Below, in pieces: positions 34,363 to 42,838 of a stretch of 64,000 nt of DNA. The notes beneath the pieces were generated by a model that was not told where the DNA came from, made no database searches, and worked only from the letters and a program-made list of their open reading frames with translations. This DNA comes from Chloroflexota bacterium (GTDB taxonomy: Bacteria > Chloroflexota > Anaerolineae > Anaerolineales > UBA11579). Both the position numbers and the translations under genes were made by a program. The stretch is from assembly GCA_013112575.1 (NCBI GenBank), contig JABFGG010000001.1, positions 558,001-622,000 of the forward strand, in the 5' to 3' direction. Within the stretch, counting starts at the first letter, position 1, and each line of letters begins with the position of its first letter.

Positions 34363-36027
34363 ATGAATGTAAATGAATTTGTAAAGAAGTGGAGCCAAGT
34401 TAGACAAAAGGAAATATCTGTTGCACAAAGTCATTTCAATGATATTTGTGCGTTAGTGCATCACAGAACCCCCATAGATGCTGATCCCAAAGGCGAATTT
34501 TTTACTTTCGAAGAACCAACCGAGAAAATTGGTGGTGATAAAGGCAGAGCAGATGTTTGGTACGAGGGGAGATTTATTTGGGAATATAAAGGCTATCACA
34601 AGAATTTGGATAAGGCATATCAACAACTGCAATTATACAGAGAATCTCTGGGAAACCCCCCATTATTGATTACATCCGATACTCAAAAGATTATCATTCA
34701 TACCAATTTTACGAATACAGTGAAACAAGTTTATATAATTGATTTCGATGAACTATTAGGGGGTATTGGCTTAGAAATACTCAAGCGTGCATTTCATGAA
34801 CCGGACTCTTTCAAGCCAGACAAAACTCAAGAACAAGTTACCCGAGCAAGTGCAGATACATTTGTAGAAGTTGCTGATATTCTAAATCGATGGGCAACTG
34901 TCGAAGGAAGGCAAGAAGATCCAGAACAACTTGCGCACTTTATTATTCGTTTGTTATTCAGTATGTTCGCAGAAGATTTAGGTGTCTTGCCTGAAAACGT
35001 ATTTACAAAATTAGTAGGTTATAAGGTTGGAGATATCGATCACTTATCTAGAGGTTTGCAGAATTTATTCGCTGCCATGCGTTCAGGTGGAGATTATGGA
35101 CATATTCCAATTCCAAATTTTAATGGCGGCTTGTTCGATGATGAATATGTACCTAACCTTCCTGGTGATATTCACCATAAATTGCGCGACGCTGCTCGTC
35201 AGGATTGGTCAGCAATCGACCCATCGATATTTGGTACTCTTTTTGAAAGAATCATTGATGAATCTAAAAGGGCACAATTAGGTGCACATTACACAAGCAA
35301 AGAAGATATGTTGTTAGTAATTGAACCTGTTCTAATGCAGCCTTTAAGGGAAGAATGGCAATCAGTAAAGCAAGCTGCGAATCAACTGATTAATGCTGAA
35401 AATCAAAAAGAGGCATTTTCCGTGTTAGAAACTTTTTCCAATAAGTTGGCCTTTACAAAAGTACTTGACCCCGCTTGTGGAAGTGGAAATTTCTTATATG
35501 TTGGGTTACGTCAACTTTTAGATTTGCAGAAAATAGTTATTGTTTTTGCCGCCAGAAATGGATTAGAAGAAATTCCGTTAACCGTTAGCCCATCACAACT
35601 TTTTGGAATTGAACTCAATCAATATGCGCATGAGCTTGCCCAAATAACTGTTTGGATTGGATATTATCAATGGCGATTTGAAAATGGGTTCAGTGATATT
35701 AGCGAGCCTATATTAAAACCTTTACATAACATTGAAAGAAAAGATGCGATATTGCAATTCGGAGAACAAGGAGAACTATTAAATCCCGCTTGGCCGGATG
35801 TGGATGTGATAATTGGTAATCCACCATTCCTCGGGGATAAAAAGATGAAATCCGAGTTAGATAATTCTTATGTTGATAGCCTTAGAAAATTATTTAAAGA
35901 TCGAATACCAGGTGGTAGTGATTTGGTATGTTATTGGTTTGAAAAAGCAAGGGCTGCTGTAGAACAAGAACACGCCCAACGTGTTGGGTTGTTAGCAACA
36001 CAGGGGATTCGGGGGGGGAGCAAATAG
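34363..36027 (+). CDS. MmeI-like type IIL restriction-modification enzyme, N-terminal part (ends at G8 frameshift)
   Basis: 554 aa from ATG 34363 (AGGGTG upstream). It contains the endonuclease domain with Asp64, Glu74 and Lys76 in RADVWYEGRF and WEYKGY, which reproduces the D-X9-ExK spacing of MmeI. It then has the helical connector, and the methyltransferase domain with motif I DPACGSGNF (Asp369) and motif IV NPPF (486-489). The reading frame stops at TAG right after the G8 run (36011-36018). With seven G it would continue as GGANRVVLDRIK into the 36032-37225 frame to give a 953-aa protein, the usual length of MmeI-like enzymes. The region is AT-rich (24 of 60 G+C at 35461-35520) against 39 of 60 in the M42 gene, so it looks acquired. 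Confidence 0.88.
   Translation: MNVNEFVKKWSQVRQKEISVAQSHFNDICALVHHRTPIDADPKGEFFTFEEPTEKIGGDKGRADVWYEGRFIWEYKGYHKNLDKAYQQLQLYRESLGNPPLLITSDTQKIIIHTNFTNTVKQVYIIDFDELLGGIGLEILKRAFHEPDSFKPDKTQEQVTRASADTFVEVADILNRWATVEGRQEDPEQLAHFIIRLLFSMFAEDLGVLPENVFTKLVGYKVGDIDHLSRGLQNLFAAMRSGGDYGHIPIPNFNGGLFDDEYVPNLPGDIHHKLRDAARQDWSAIDPSIFGTLFERIIDESKRAQLGAHYTSKEDMLLVIEPVLMQPLREEWQSVKQAANQLINAENQKEAFSVLETFSNKLAFTKVLDPACGSGNFLYVGLRQLLDLQKIVIVFAARNGLEEIPLTVSPSQLFGIELNQYAHELAQITVWIGYYQWRFENGFSDISEPILKPLHNIERKDAILQFGEQGELLNPAWPDVDVIIGNPPFLGDKKMKSELDNSYVDSLRKLFKDRIPGGSDLVCYWFEKARAAVEQEHAQRVGLLATQGIRGGSK
36011..36018 (+). repeat. G8 tract at the frameshift of the restriction-modification gene
   Basis: Eight consecutive G in the middle of the methyltransferase domain. 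Loss of one G restores the frame exactly across both halves, so the tract is the likely cause of the present split and a probable slipped-strand switch. Confidence 0.85.
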
Positions 36028-36031
36028 AGTA

Positions 36032-37225
36032 GTGCTGGATAGAATAAAGAATAGCGGTGATATTTTTTGGGCTCAGTCAGATAGGGAATGGATACTAGAT
36101 GGTGCTATGGTACATGTTTCGATGATAGGGTTTGATGAAGGAAGTCAGAAAACAAAAATTCTTGATGATGAGATAGTCCCAGAAATTTATTCGAATCTAA
36201 CCAGCCAAGTTGATTTGACAATTGCTGAATCACTAATTGAAAACTCAAATCTAGCATTCATTGGAACTCAGAAGGGTGGTCCCTTTGATATTTCGAAAAA
36301 AGAGGCCCAAGAAATGCTTGAAGACACTAATCCAAGTAATTTACCGAATTCTGATGTAATAAAACCGTGGATCAATGGTTCAGATATAACCCAAAATCAT
36401 CGCAATAGATGGATTATTGATTTCGGTGTAGATATGTCAATTGAAGAAGCTTCGAAATATCTCGAGCCGTATAAATATGTAAAGAAGAACGTCAAACCTA
36501 AGCGGGATAAAGTTCGCAGGAAGAGAAACCGTGAATTATGGTGGTTATTTTCAGAAACAAGACCTGGAATGAGAAATGCTATTTCAAATCTATCGAGAAT
36601 TATAGTGACACCAAGAGTATCAAAACATCGCGTTTTTGTTTTTCAACCCATAGAAGTAATTCCTGATAGTGCAGTAGTTGTGATTGCTAGAGATGATTTT
36701 TATTTTTTTGGAACATTGCATTCGAAAATCCATGAGTTATGGACAAGGGGAACTGGGACTCAGTTAAGAGAGGCTGAGAGCGGTTTCAGATATTCACAAA
36801 CTTTAACATTTGAAACTTTCCCTTTTCCTTGGTCTCCAGGTGAGGAACCAAAAGAGGGAAGTGAAAGTTTTGCGGCTATTGCAAAGGCGGCTCATGATCT
36901 TGTAAGTTTTCGTCAATCATGGTTGCATCCCCCAGAGGAAGATATTGGTGTGATTATCGGTGAGAGTATGCTCAAAAGAAGGACGCTCACCAATCTTTAC
37001 AATGCACTTACCCATTACGGTGAAACTGTAAAAGGTAAACAACGAAATCGAACACAATGGGATATGGCAATTGATTATATTTCTCTTGATAAGATTGAAA
37101 CCTTAGATTACATCCATACTCAACTTGATAATGCAGTTTTTGATGCTTATGGTTGGGATCATTCAATATCTGATGAGCAAATCCTAGAAAATCTCCTATC
37201 GCTGAACGAAGATAGAGTCTCTTGA
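36032..37225 (+). CDS. MmeI-like type IIL restriction-modification enzyme, C-terminal part (out of frame)
   Basis: 397 codons read from GTG 36032, with no ribosome site of their own. They hold the rest of the methyltransferase domain (SGDIFWAQSDREWILDGA, MVHVSMIGFDEG) and the target-recognition domain (SDVIKPWINGSDIT, PRVSKHRVFVFQP, a region typical of MmeI TRDs), then a C-terminal helical segment. In the present state the recognition part is not joined to the nuclease and catalytic methyltransferase part, so neither cutting nor methylation is expected unless frameshifting or a tract-length change occurs. Confidence 0.85.
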   Translation: MLDRIKNSGDIFWAQSDREWILDGAMVHVSMIGFDEGSQKTKILDDEIVPEIYSNLTSQVDLTIAESLIENSNLAFIGTQKGGPFDISKKEAQEMLEDTNPSNLPNSDVIKPWINGSDITQNHRNRWIIDFGVDMSIEEASKYLEPYKYVKKNVKPKRDKVRRKRNRELWWLFSETRPGMRNAISNLSRIIVTPRVSKHRVFVFQPIEVIPDSAVVVIARDDFYFFGTLHSKIHELWTRGTGTQLREAESGFRYSQTLTFETFPFPWSPGEEPKEGSESFAAIAKAAHDLVSFRQSWLHPPEEDIGVIIGESMLKRRTLTNLYNALTHYGETVKGKQRNRTQWDMAIDYISLDKIETLDYIHTQLDNAVFDAYGWDHSISDEQILENLLSLNEDRVS

Positions 37226-37283
37226 CCACTTCTGTGATCAATTACTCAATAGATTGTAGAATCATTAGGAGTACTTCATTACA

Positions 37284-37676
37284 ATGCCCGTACACGAATT
37301 ACGCGTTGCCCTCACCGTAGACGAATGGGAGAAAGCCGTGGCTTTTTACCGCGACGGCCTGGGTCTGGACCCGGGCGAACTGTGGACAGACGGCGGCAAG
37401 GGCCAGATGTTCCTCGCTGGCCGGGCCACATTGGAGATCTTCGACCCCGATTATGCTGCTTCTGTCGACCAGCTTGAGGTGGGCGAAAGGGTCAGCGGGC
37501 AAATCCGCTTTGCCTTCGAGGTGCCCGATGTGCATGCTGCCCTGGAGCGCGCACTGGAATATGGAGCCGAACTGGTGCACGAACCCGTCCTAACCCCCTG
37601 GAACGACCTCAACGCCCGCGTGCGCTCTCCGGAAGGTTTGCAGATCACACTCTATCAAGTCCAGGGTGAGAGTTAG
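37284..37676 (+). CDS. VOC family (glyoxalase/bleomycin-resistance-like) protein
   Basis: A 130-aa single-module VOC protein. It has the two beta-alpha-beta-beta-beta halves: VALTVDEWEKAVAFYRDGLGL with the typical first strand and helix, GGKGQMFLAGRATLEIFD, then IRFAFEVPDVHAALERALEYGAELVHEPV and SPEGLQITLYQ. The metal ligands expected for a true glyoxalase are only partly identifiable (Glu in LEIFD and the final Q/Y), so the activity is uncertain. It begins 58 bp after the restriction-modification gene. Confidence 0.88.
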   Translation: MPVHELRVALTVDEWEKAVAFYRDGLGLDPGELWTDGGKGQMFLAGRATLEIFDPDYAASVDQLEVGERVSGQIRFAFEVPDVHAALERALEYGAELVHEPVLTPWNDLNARVRSPEGLQITLYQVQGES

Positions 37677-37696
37677 TTGTCAGACAAGTACTAGTG

Positions 37697-37708
37697 CCCC
37701 CCCCCCCC
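37697..37708. repeat. C12 homopolymer upstream of the LLM gene
   Basis: Twelve consecutive C lie between the VOC gene and the LLM gene, about 110 bp before the LLM start and near its likely promoter. It is the longest homopolymer I noticed in the window. Confidence 0.7.
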
Positions 37709-37818
37709 TCAAAGAATTGCAGCAACAACCAATTAACTATTATCGCAACCCACCCTGGGATTGGACGATGGTAGAATCACGCCTGTTCAAATCCTAGTCA
37801 TCCCACAACCACAAAGCC

Positions 37819-38823
37819 TTGAAACTCGACACCTTCCTCAACCCCGCCACGCAACTCAGCCAGATCGCAGAGACGGCGCGTGCCGCGGAAGAGATCGGCT
37901 TCCACACCATCTGGGTGGCCGAAACCCAACACAACCCCTTCCTGCCCTGCACCCTCATCGCCGAACACACCCAACGCGTCGAGATCGGCACAGCCATCGC
38001 CGTCAGTTTTGCGCGCAGCCCGGCCGTCATGGCCCACACCGCCTGGGATTTAGCGGAACTATCCGGGGGGCGCTTCATATTGGGGTTGGGCACACAGGTC
38101 AAGGCCCACATCGTGCGGCGTTTCGGCATGCAGTGGCCCGAGTCGCCAGTCGGCAAACAACGTGAACAGATCGGTGGCATCCGCGCCTTCTGGGATACTT
38201 GGCAAAATAACGCAAAACTCAACCAGCGCGGCCAGTATTACAAACTGACCTTGAGTTCGCCCTTCTTTACCCCGGCGCGCATTGAGCACCCCGAGATCCC
38301 CATCTATATCGCGGGGGTCAACACGGGGCTGGCGCGGCTGGCAGGTGAAACCGCCAACGGCTTCCACGTACACCCTTTTCATTCCACGAGATATTTAAAA
38401 GAGGTGATGCTGCCTGCCATCCAGGCGGGGGCCGAAGCCCAGGCCCGCACACTGGCCGACGTGGACATGGCGGTCAACGCCTTCACCATCACCAACGAGA
38501 GCGAACGAGCCTTTGCCCGCCAGCAGCTCTCCTTTTACGCCTCCACCCCTTCATACCGTAGCGTGATGCGCCTACACGGCTGGGAAGAGGAGGCCGAAAA
38601 GCTTTCTGAGATGGCCAGCCGCCAGCAATGGGCCGAGATGATCGACTTGATCACAGACGAGATGCTGGCCGAGTTCGCCACAATTGCGGATACTGCCGAT
38701 TTGGCGGCAGCCCTCAAGGAACGTTACGCCGGGATCGCCAACCGCATTACGGTGTATGTGCCCTTTGTGCCCGGCGAACGCGACGACTTCTGGAAACAAG
38801 TTGTCGCCGGTTTCCAAGATTAA
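37819..38823 (+). CDS. LLM class F420-dependent oxidoreductase
   Basis: A 334-aa luciferase-like monooxygenase superfamily member, an eight-fold barrel that usually uses coenzyme F420. Signatures are LSQIAETARAAEEIGFHTIWVAE, EIGTAIAVSFARSPAVMAHTAWDLAELSGGRFILGLGTQ and IPIYIAGVNTGLARLAGETANGFHVHP. It resembles the TIGR03617-type group. The start is a TTG (37819) with no ribosome site; an in-frame stop lies just upstream at about 37794. It is followed 20 bp later by the M19 dipeptidase gene. Confidence 0.9.
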   Translation: MKLDTFLNPATQLSQIAETARAAEEIGFHTIWVAETQHNPFLPCTLIAEHTQRVEIGTAIAVSFARSPAVMAHTAWDLAELSGGRFILGLGTQVKAHIVRRFGMQWPESPVGKQREQIGGIRAFWDTWQNNAKLNQRGQYYKLTLSSPFFTPARIEHPEIPIYIAGVNTGLARLAGETANGFHVHPFHSTRYLKEVMLPAIQAGAEAQARTLADVDMAVNAFTITNESERAFARQQLSFYASTPSYRSVMRLHGWEEEAEKLSEMASRQQWAEMIDLITDEMLAEFATIADTADLAAALKERYAGIANRITVYVPFVPGERDDFWKQVVAGFQD

Positions 38824-38842
38824 ACAGGAGTTCTTCAAACCC

Positions 38843-39943
38843 ATGCCCCATCGCCCCCTCATCATTGACGCTCACCAGGACCTAGCCTACAACATGTTGG
38901 CCTTTGACCGTGACTACCGTCGCACGGTAGCGGAAACACGCCAGCAAGAGGAGGGCTCGCTGGCCGTACGTGAAAACGGGCAGACCCTGCTTGGGTGGGA
39001 CGCTTACCAGCAAGGGCGCGTAGCTATAGTGTTTGCCACCCTGTTCGTGACCCCCATACGCTACAAAGAAGGTGATTGGGACACTATTTGTTACACCGAT
39101 ACCGCAGATGCTCGCCGTTTTTACAAGCAACAATTGGAAGCATACCAACGGTTGTGGGAGGAGGCCCCAGACCAATTCTCGCTGGTGAGCACAAAAAGCG
39201 AGATGCAGAACGTGCTGGCCCCATGGCAGGCTACCCCTGATGAGGAACATCCGGTCGGGATGGTGCTGCTGATGGAGGGAGCAGAAAGCATCGGGCAGGT
39301 GGATGAATTAAAAGAATGGTGGGACGCGGGTTTGCGCCTGATCGGCCCGGCCTGGGCAGGCACACGCTTTTGTGGCGGCAGCCGGGAGCCCGGCCCACTG
39401 ACCCGCGAGGGCTACGAGCTGCTGGATGGCATGGCCGAATTGGGCTACGGGTTGGACCTCAGCCACATGGACCAGCAGGCGGCTTTGCAGGCCCTCGACC
39501 ACTATGAAGGGCATTTAATGGCGACTCACGCTAACGCCGGTGCGCTGCTCAAAGGGGCTGACACAAACAGGCATTTACCGGATAGCGTGATCGACGGCAT
39601 CCTGCAACGGGAGGGGGTGATCGGGATTGTGCCTTACAATGTGTTCCTGCAGGCTAGCTGGAAACGTGGGGATGCCCGCGAGTTGGTGCCCCTATCGAAA
39701 GTGGTTGAGCAGATCGATTACGTGTGCCAGATGGCCGGGGATGCCCGGCACGTGGGCATAGGCACTGATTTTGACGGCGGCTTCGGGCTAGATGCAGTGC
39801 CGGAAGGTATCGACTCAATTGCCGATCTGCAAAAACTACCTCCATTGCTGCAAGAAAAAGGTTTCACAGATGAAGACATCACAGCCATCTTGGGTGGAAA
39901 CTGGCTACGTATGCTGGAAAATATCCTGCCGGAGAATCAATGA
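38843..39943 (+). CDS. M19 family membrane dipeptidase
   Basis: 366 aa from ATG 38843, with AGGAG upstream. Renal-dipeptidase-like zinc peptidase on an amidohydrolase-like barrel. Metal ligands are visible in IIDAHQDLAYN (His-x-Asp), VLLMEGAESI (bridging Glu), LDLSHMDQQAAL (His) and MATHANAGALL (His). The final GTDFDGGFG is typical. No signal peptide is present, so it may act in the cytoplasm. Its stop overlaps the start of the next gene (ATGA). Confidence 0.92.
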   Translation: MPHRPLIIDAHQDLAYNMLAFDRDYRRTVAETRQQEEGSLAVRENGQTLLGWDAYQQGRVAIVFATLFVTPIRYKEGDWDTICYTDTADARRFYKQQLEAYQRLWEEAPDQFSLVSTKSEMQNVLAPWQATPDEEHPVGMVLLMEGAESIGQVDELKEWWDAGLRLIGPAWAGTRFCGGSREPGPLTREGYELLDGMAELGYGLDLSHMDQQAALQALDHYEGHLMATHANAGALLKGADTNRHLPDSVIDGILQREGVIGIVPYNVFLQASWKRGDARELVPLSKVVEQIDYVCQMAGDARHVGIGTDFDGGFGLDAVPEGIDSIADLQKLPPLLQEKGFTDEDITAILGGNWLRMLENILPENQ

Positions 39944-40485
39944 CGACCGATAGTAAACCACGCGACGTATTGCTGAGTGGGCGTGGGGGCAGCCGCAACC
40001 TGGCAATCCGCAAACGACTGGGGGTGGCGATTACTTTGGTGGGCCTTTTGGTCTACCTGCTGGGGGCTGAGCCAGACCTGTTCGGCCTCGACCGCAGCCC
40101 GGTGATCGGCTTCATCCAGATCATGGTGTTGTTGGCCGGACTGGGCATTATTTGCCTGGGCGGCTATTTAATCGTGGATGCCCTGTGGCATACGCGTGGC
40201 AAGACGATCGCAGCGGATATCGGCCTGCGCATCATGGCAACAGGTTACGTGATCGCACTGGCCACGGGCACGGCCGACCTGATCGGTTTGGGTACACGGC
40301 CTTTGCCGAGCATCCCCTTCTTTGGGTACTGGCAGGCGCGCGGCGTGTTATTGGGACAGATCGTTATCCTGCTGGGTTTTTTGCTGATGCTGCCTTATGG
40401 CCGCTGGCGCAAAAGCGGCAAGCGCAATGGCAACGGGAATGGTAATGGGGAGATACCGACCAGCCCTTTCAGGCGAGGTGGGTAG
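39940..40485 (+). CDS. Small polytopic membrane protein of unknown function
   Basis: A 181-aa protein with four hydrophobic segments (about residues 28-45, 60-85, 98-120 and 130-150), a cytoplasmic N-terminus and a basic C-terminal tail with an Asn-Gly run (NGNGNGNG). No family is recognised. The start overlaps the dipeptidase stop by four bases (ATGA), so it is translationally coupled to it. A strong terminator follows. Confidence 0.75.
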   Translation: MTTDSKPRDVLLSGRGGSRNLAIRKRLGVAITLVGLLVYLLGAEPDLFGLDRSPVIGFIQIMVLLAGLGIICLGGYLIVDALWHTRGKTIAADIGLRIMATGYVIALATGTADLIGLGTRPLPSIPFFGYWQARGVLLGQIVILLGFLLMLPYGRWRKSGKRNGNGNGNGEIPTSPFRRGG

Positions 40486-40507
40486 AGTTTATAAATAATT
40501 GAAAAGC

Positions 40508-40538
40508 AAAAGGCTCCCCATTTTGGGGAGCCTTTTTT
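40508..40538. terminator. Bidirectional terminator
   Basis: AAAAGGCTCCCCA (40508-40520) pairs with TGGGGAGCCTTTT (40524-40536) with only three loop bases, followed by more T. It serves the plus-strand operon and the convergent flavoprotein gene. Confidence 0.9.
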
Positions 40539-40571
40539 CTAAGTGTTTTGATGTCGCAGGGCAGTGATCTC

Positions 40572-41924
40572 TTATGCTTCTTCGGCGAGCATTTCCATAG
40601 CAGCAAACATGTCTTCATTGGAGGCGAATTTAAATTCTTCCTGGCCCAGCTCTTCGGCTTTAGTCACCTCGATCTCATCCAGGCGCTGCCAGTCGGCAGT
40701 GCGCACGATAGGCTTGCTCAAGGCAGCCAGCTTATTTTCTAAATTGGCGATGGCGTCTGCGGCCCCTCCGTCCAGAGTCTCCATATAGGACATGGCTGCT
40801 TTGGCCCCAGTGGTGCCATCTTTGCGGGCAGTACCCACCAGGCCACTGCTGGCCTCACGGGCCCAGCCAGCCAGGAAAATGCCCTCAACGCCCTCATCTT
40901 TTTCGGGGTCGTAAGCTTCATAGGATACGTCATCGATGGGGAACTTGGGACGGGGGTGTTTGGCAAATTCCTTCCACTTATCCAGCGGCAGACCGAAATC
41001 CTGATCAACGCGGTCGCCGATGCAGAACACGACTGTATCGGCGGGGATCTGGCGGGTAACGCCTGTTTTGACGGCACTGGTGCCACCACCATCACGCGGC
41101 TCCAAGGTAGTCTCTTCTACTTCCAGGGCGGTGACTTGCCCGTTTTCGCCGACGACCTTGCTGGGGTTGGCGAGGAAATCGAAACCAAACTTTGTGTCTG
41201 AATTGGGTTCCTGGGATTTGGCGATGGGGTCAAGAATGAAAGCACGTGCTTTATCAAAATCCTGCCCAACTTTTTCAAGGGTGGGGACGCAAGTGGAGAA
41301 CTCGGTTTCAAAGGCGTCCATGTCCAGGTTCTGGGCGACGTACATCCATTCCTTCTTGGTGAACTTGACCTCTGCCGGACCACGGCGGGCGACGGCTGTG
41401 ACCTGATCAACCTTGAGGGTGCGTACGGCCCAATGGGCGATATCCAACATAACGTTACCCAGACCGATGAGAATGACGCGCTTGCCAATGGCGTATTCCT
41501 GTTGGCTGAAGGGGGGCAACTGGTTGTAATGGTAAACGAGGTCTTTGGCATGGTAGACGCCCTGCAGCTCTTCGCCGGGCAGGCCCAGCCATTTAGTGCC
41601 CTGTGCCCCAACGGTGACGACCACGGCAGAAAAGCCCATCTGGCGGAGATCGTCGAGGCTCAAGTCGGCTTCTTGCCCCACGCTGACGTTGCCGAAGTAA
41701 TGCAAACCGGGCTCGGCCATGACCTGGCGGAATTGTTTACGCAAACCGCCTTTCATTTTGTATTTGTTGGGGTAGATGCCATATTCGGCTAAACCACCGG
41801 GTTTTACGTCCCGGTTGATGAGGGCAACATTTAAGCCGGCACCGGCCAGTTCTCGGGCGGCGAAAAGGCCAGCAGGCCCAGCGCCGATGACGGCTACACT
41901 ATGTTGGCTATCAAGGGTAGTCAA
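40572..41924 (-). CDS. Ferredoxin-NADP reductase-like flavoprotein (adrenodoxin reductase/FprA type)
   Basis: 450 aa. I place the start at TTG 41922-41924 because GGAGG lies six bases upstream; the next TTG upstream has no such site. The protein has two dinucleotide folds, VAVIGAGPAGLFAARELA for FAD and VILIGLGNVMLDIAHWAV for NADPH. KPGGLAEYGIYPNKYKMK is typical, as is the C-terminal GIFLAGWAREASSGLVGTARKDG. The family passes electrons between NADPH and ferredoxin. A ferredoxin gene is not next to it. Confidence 0.88.
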   Translation of the reverse strand: MTTLDSQHSVAVIGAGPAGLFAARELAGAGLNVALINRDVKPGGLAEYGIYPNKYKMKGGLRKQFRQVMAEPGLHYFGNVSVGQEADLSLDDLRQMGFSAVVVTVGAQGTKWLGLPGEELQGVYHAKDLVYHYNQLPPFSQQEYAIGKRVILIGLGNVMLDIAHWAVRTLKVDQVTAVARRGPAEVKFTKKEWMYVAQNLDMDAFETEFSTCVPTLEKVGQDFDKARAFILDPIAKSQEPNSDTKFGFDFLANPSKVVGENGQVTALEVEETTLEPRDGGGTSAVKTGVTRQIPADTVVFCIGDRVDQDFGLPLDKWKEFAKHPRPKFPIDDVSYEAYDPEKDEGVEGIFLAGWAREASSGLVGTARKDGTTGAKAAMSYMETLDGGAADAIANLENKLAALSKPIVRTADWQRLDEIEVTKAEELGQEEFKFASNEDMFAAMEMLAEEA

Positions 41925-42158
41925 AGAGTTCCTCCGCAATGTGAATTGATGTTCGCAAATAATTAGGCCAGCTGCGATGCATCTACATTTTACTTTAAGT
42001 GCAGAGGTGGAGGGCTTATAAATCCATTATAGTGATTTGCAATATATTTCACAAGTCGGGCCTGTCCCAGTCAGAAAATTGACGCACTGATTTCGCCTGG
42101 CCTGGGTTGGGTGAGAAAAGCACCCCTATGCTATATTCGGAGCTTAAGGAATTAGCGT

Positions 42159-42827
42159 ATGCATACCCCTTCGCGCCCTGAAAATCCTATTGAACATACA
42201 TCTTCCGTGCGCACGAGCAACCCGCGCAGACCAAGGCCACAGCGGCTGAACTTAGAAAAGTTGCTGTGGCAGGGCAAGCCCCTGCCCGCTTTCTGGACGG
42301 TGGGCGCGGCGATGTCGATCCTGCTTAACGTGATTCTGGTGGTTACCGTGATCTTGTTGGGACGTGAGGTTTTTGCCCTCAAAGAGCTGATTACGCGCCA
42401 ACTGGTAGCGGGGTTGTATGCCAATTTTATATTGATGGACCAGGCGTCCATCTCCCTTGATGTACCTGTGACAACTGACATACCCGTGCAGTTTGATCTC
42501 ACAGTACAAACCGATACCACAGTCACCTTGACTGAGTCGACACGCATTACCAATGCTCAAGTGTCGGTGCTCAGCGGCCCAACAGATATTGTGCTGCCCG
42601 CGGGGACAGAGCTACCGGTCAACCTGGAGATCATTGTGCCCGTAGACACGACGGTGCCAGTGAACCTGATAGTGCCTGTCGATATCCAACTCAGTGAAAC
42701 AGATCTGCACGAGCCGTTTACCGGTTTGCAAGGCGTGGTGGCCCCGTATTATGAACAGTTGATCCAGCCGCCCAATAACTGGTGGGATGTATGGTGCCGG
42801 GGGATCCCTATATTCGGTTGCCGTTAA
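42159..42827 (+). CDS. Single-pass membrane protein with repetitive beta-rich C-terminus
   Basis: A 222-aa protein. After a charged, Pro-rich N-terminus of about 45 residues there is one membrane helix (VGAAMSILLNVILVVTVILL). The remainder is outside if the helix is a type II anchor, with repeated ValProValThrThr-like steps such as DVPVTTDIPVQFDL and NLEIIVPVDTTVPVNL. Such sequences are common in Chloroflexota genomes and are unassigned. AAGGA precedes the ATG at 42159. Confidence 0.75.
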   Translation: MHTPSRPENPIEHTSSVRTSNPRRPRPQRLNLEKLLWQGKPLPAFWTVGAAMSILLNVILVVTVILLGREVFALKELITRQLVAGLYANFILMDQASISLDVPVTTDIPVQFDLTVQTDTTVTLTESTRITNAQVSVLSGPTDIVLPAGTELPVNLEIIVPVDTTVPVNLIVPVDIQLSETDLHEPFTGLQGVVAPYYEQLIQPPNNWWDVWCRGIPIFGCR

Positions 42828-42838
42828 TCTATTTGAAT

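Noticed and set aside
37760-37805. tRNA-like segment (GTTCAAATCC followed by ATCCCA)
   Set aside because: The T-arm stem does not pair and no acceptor or anticodon arms can be drawn.
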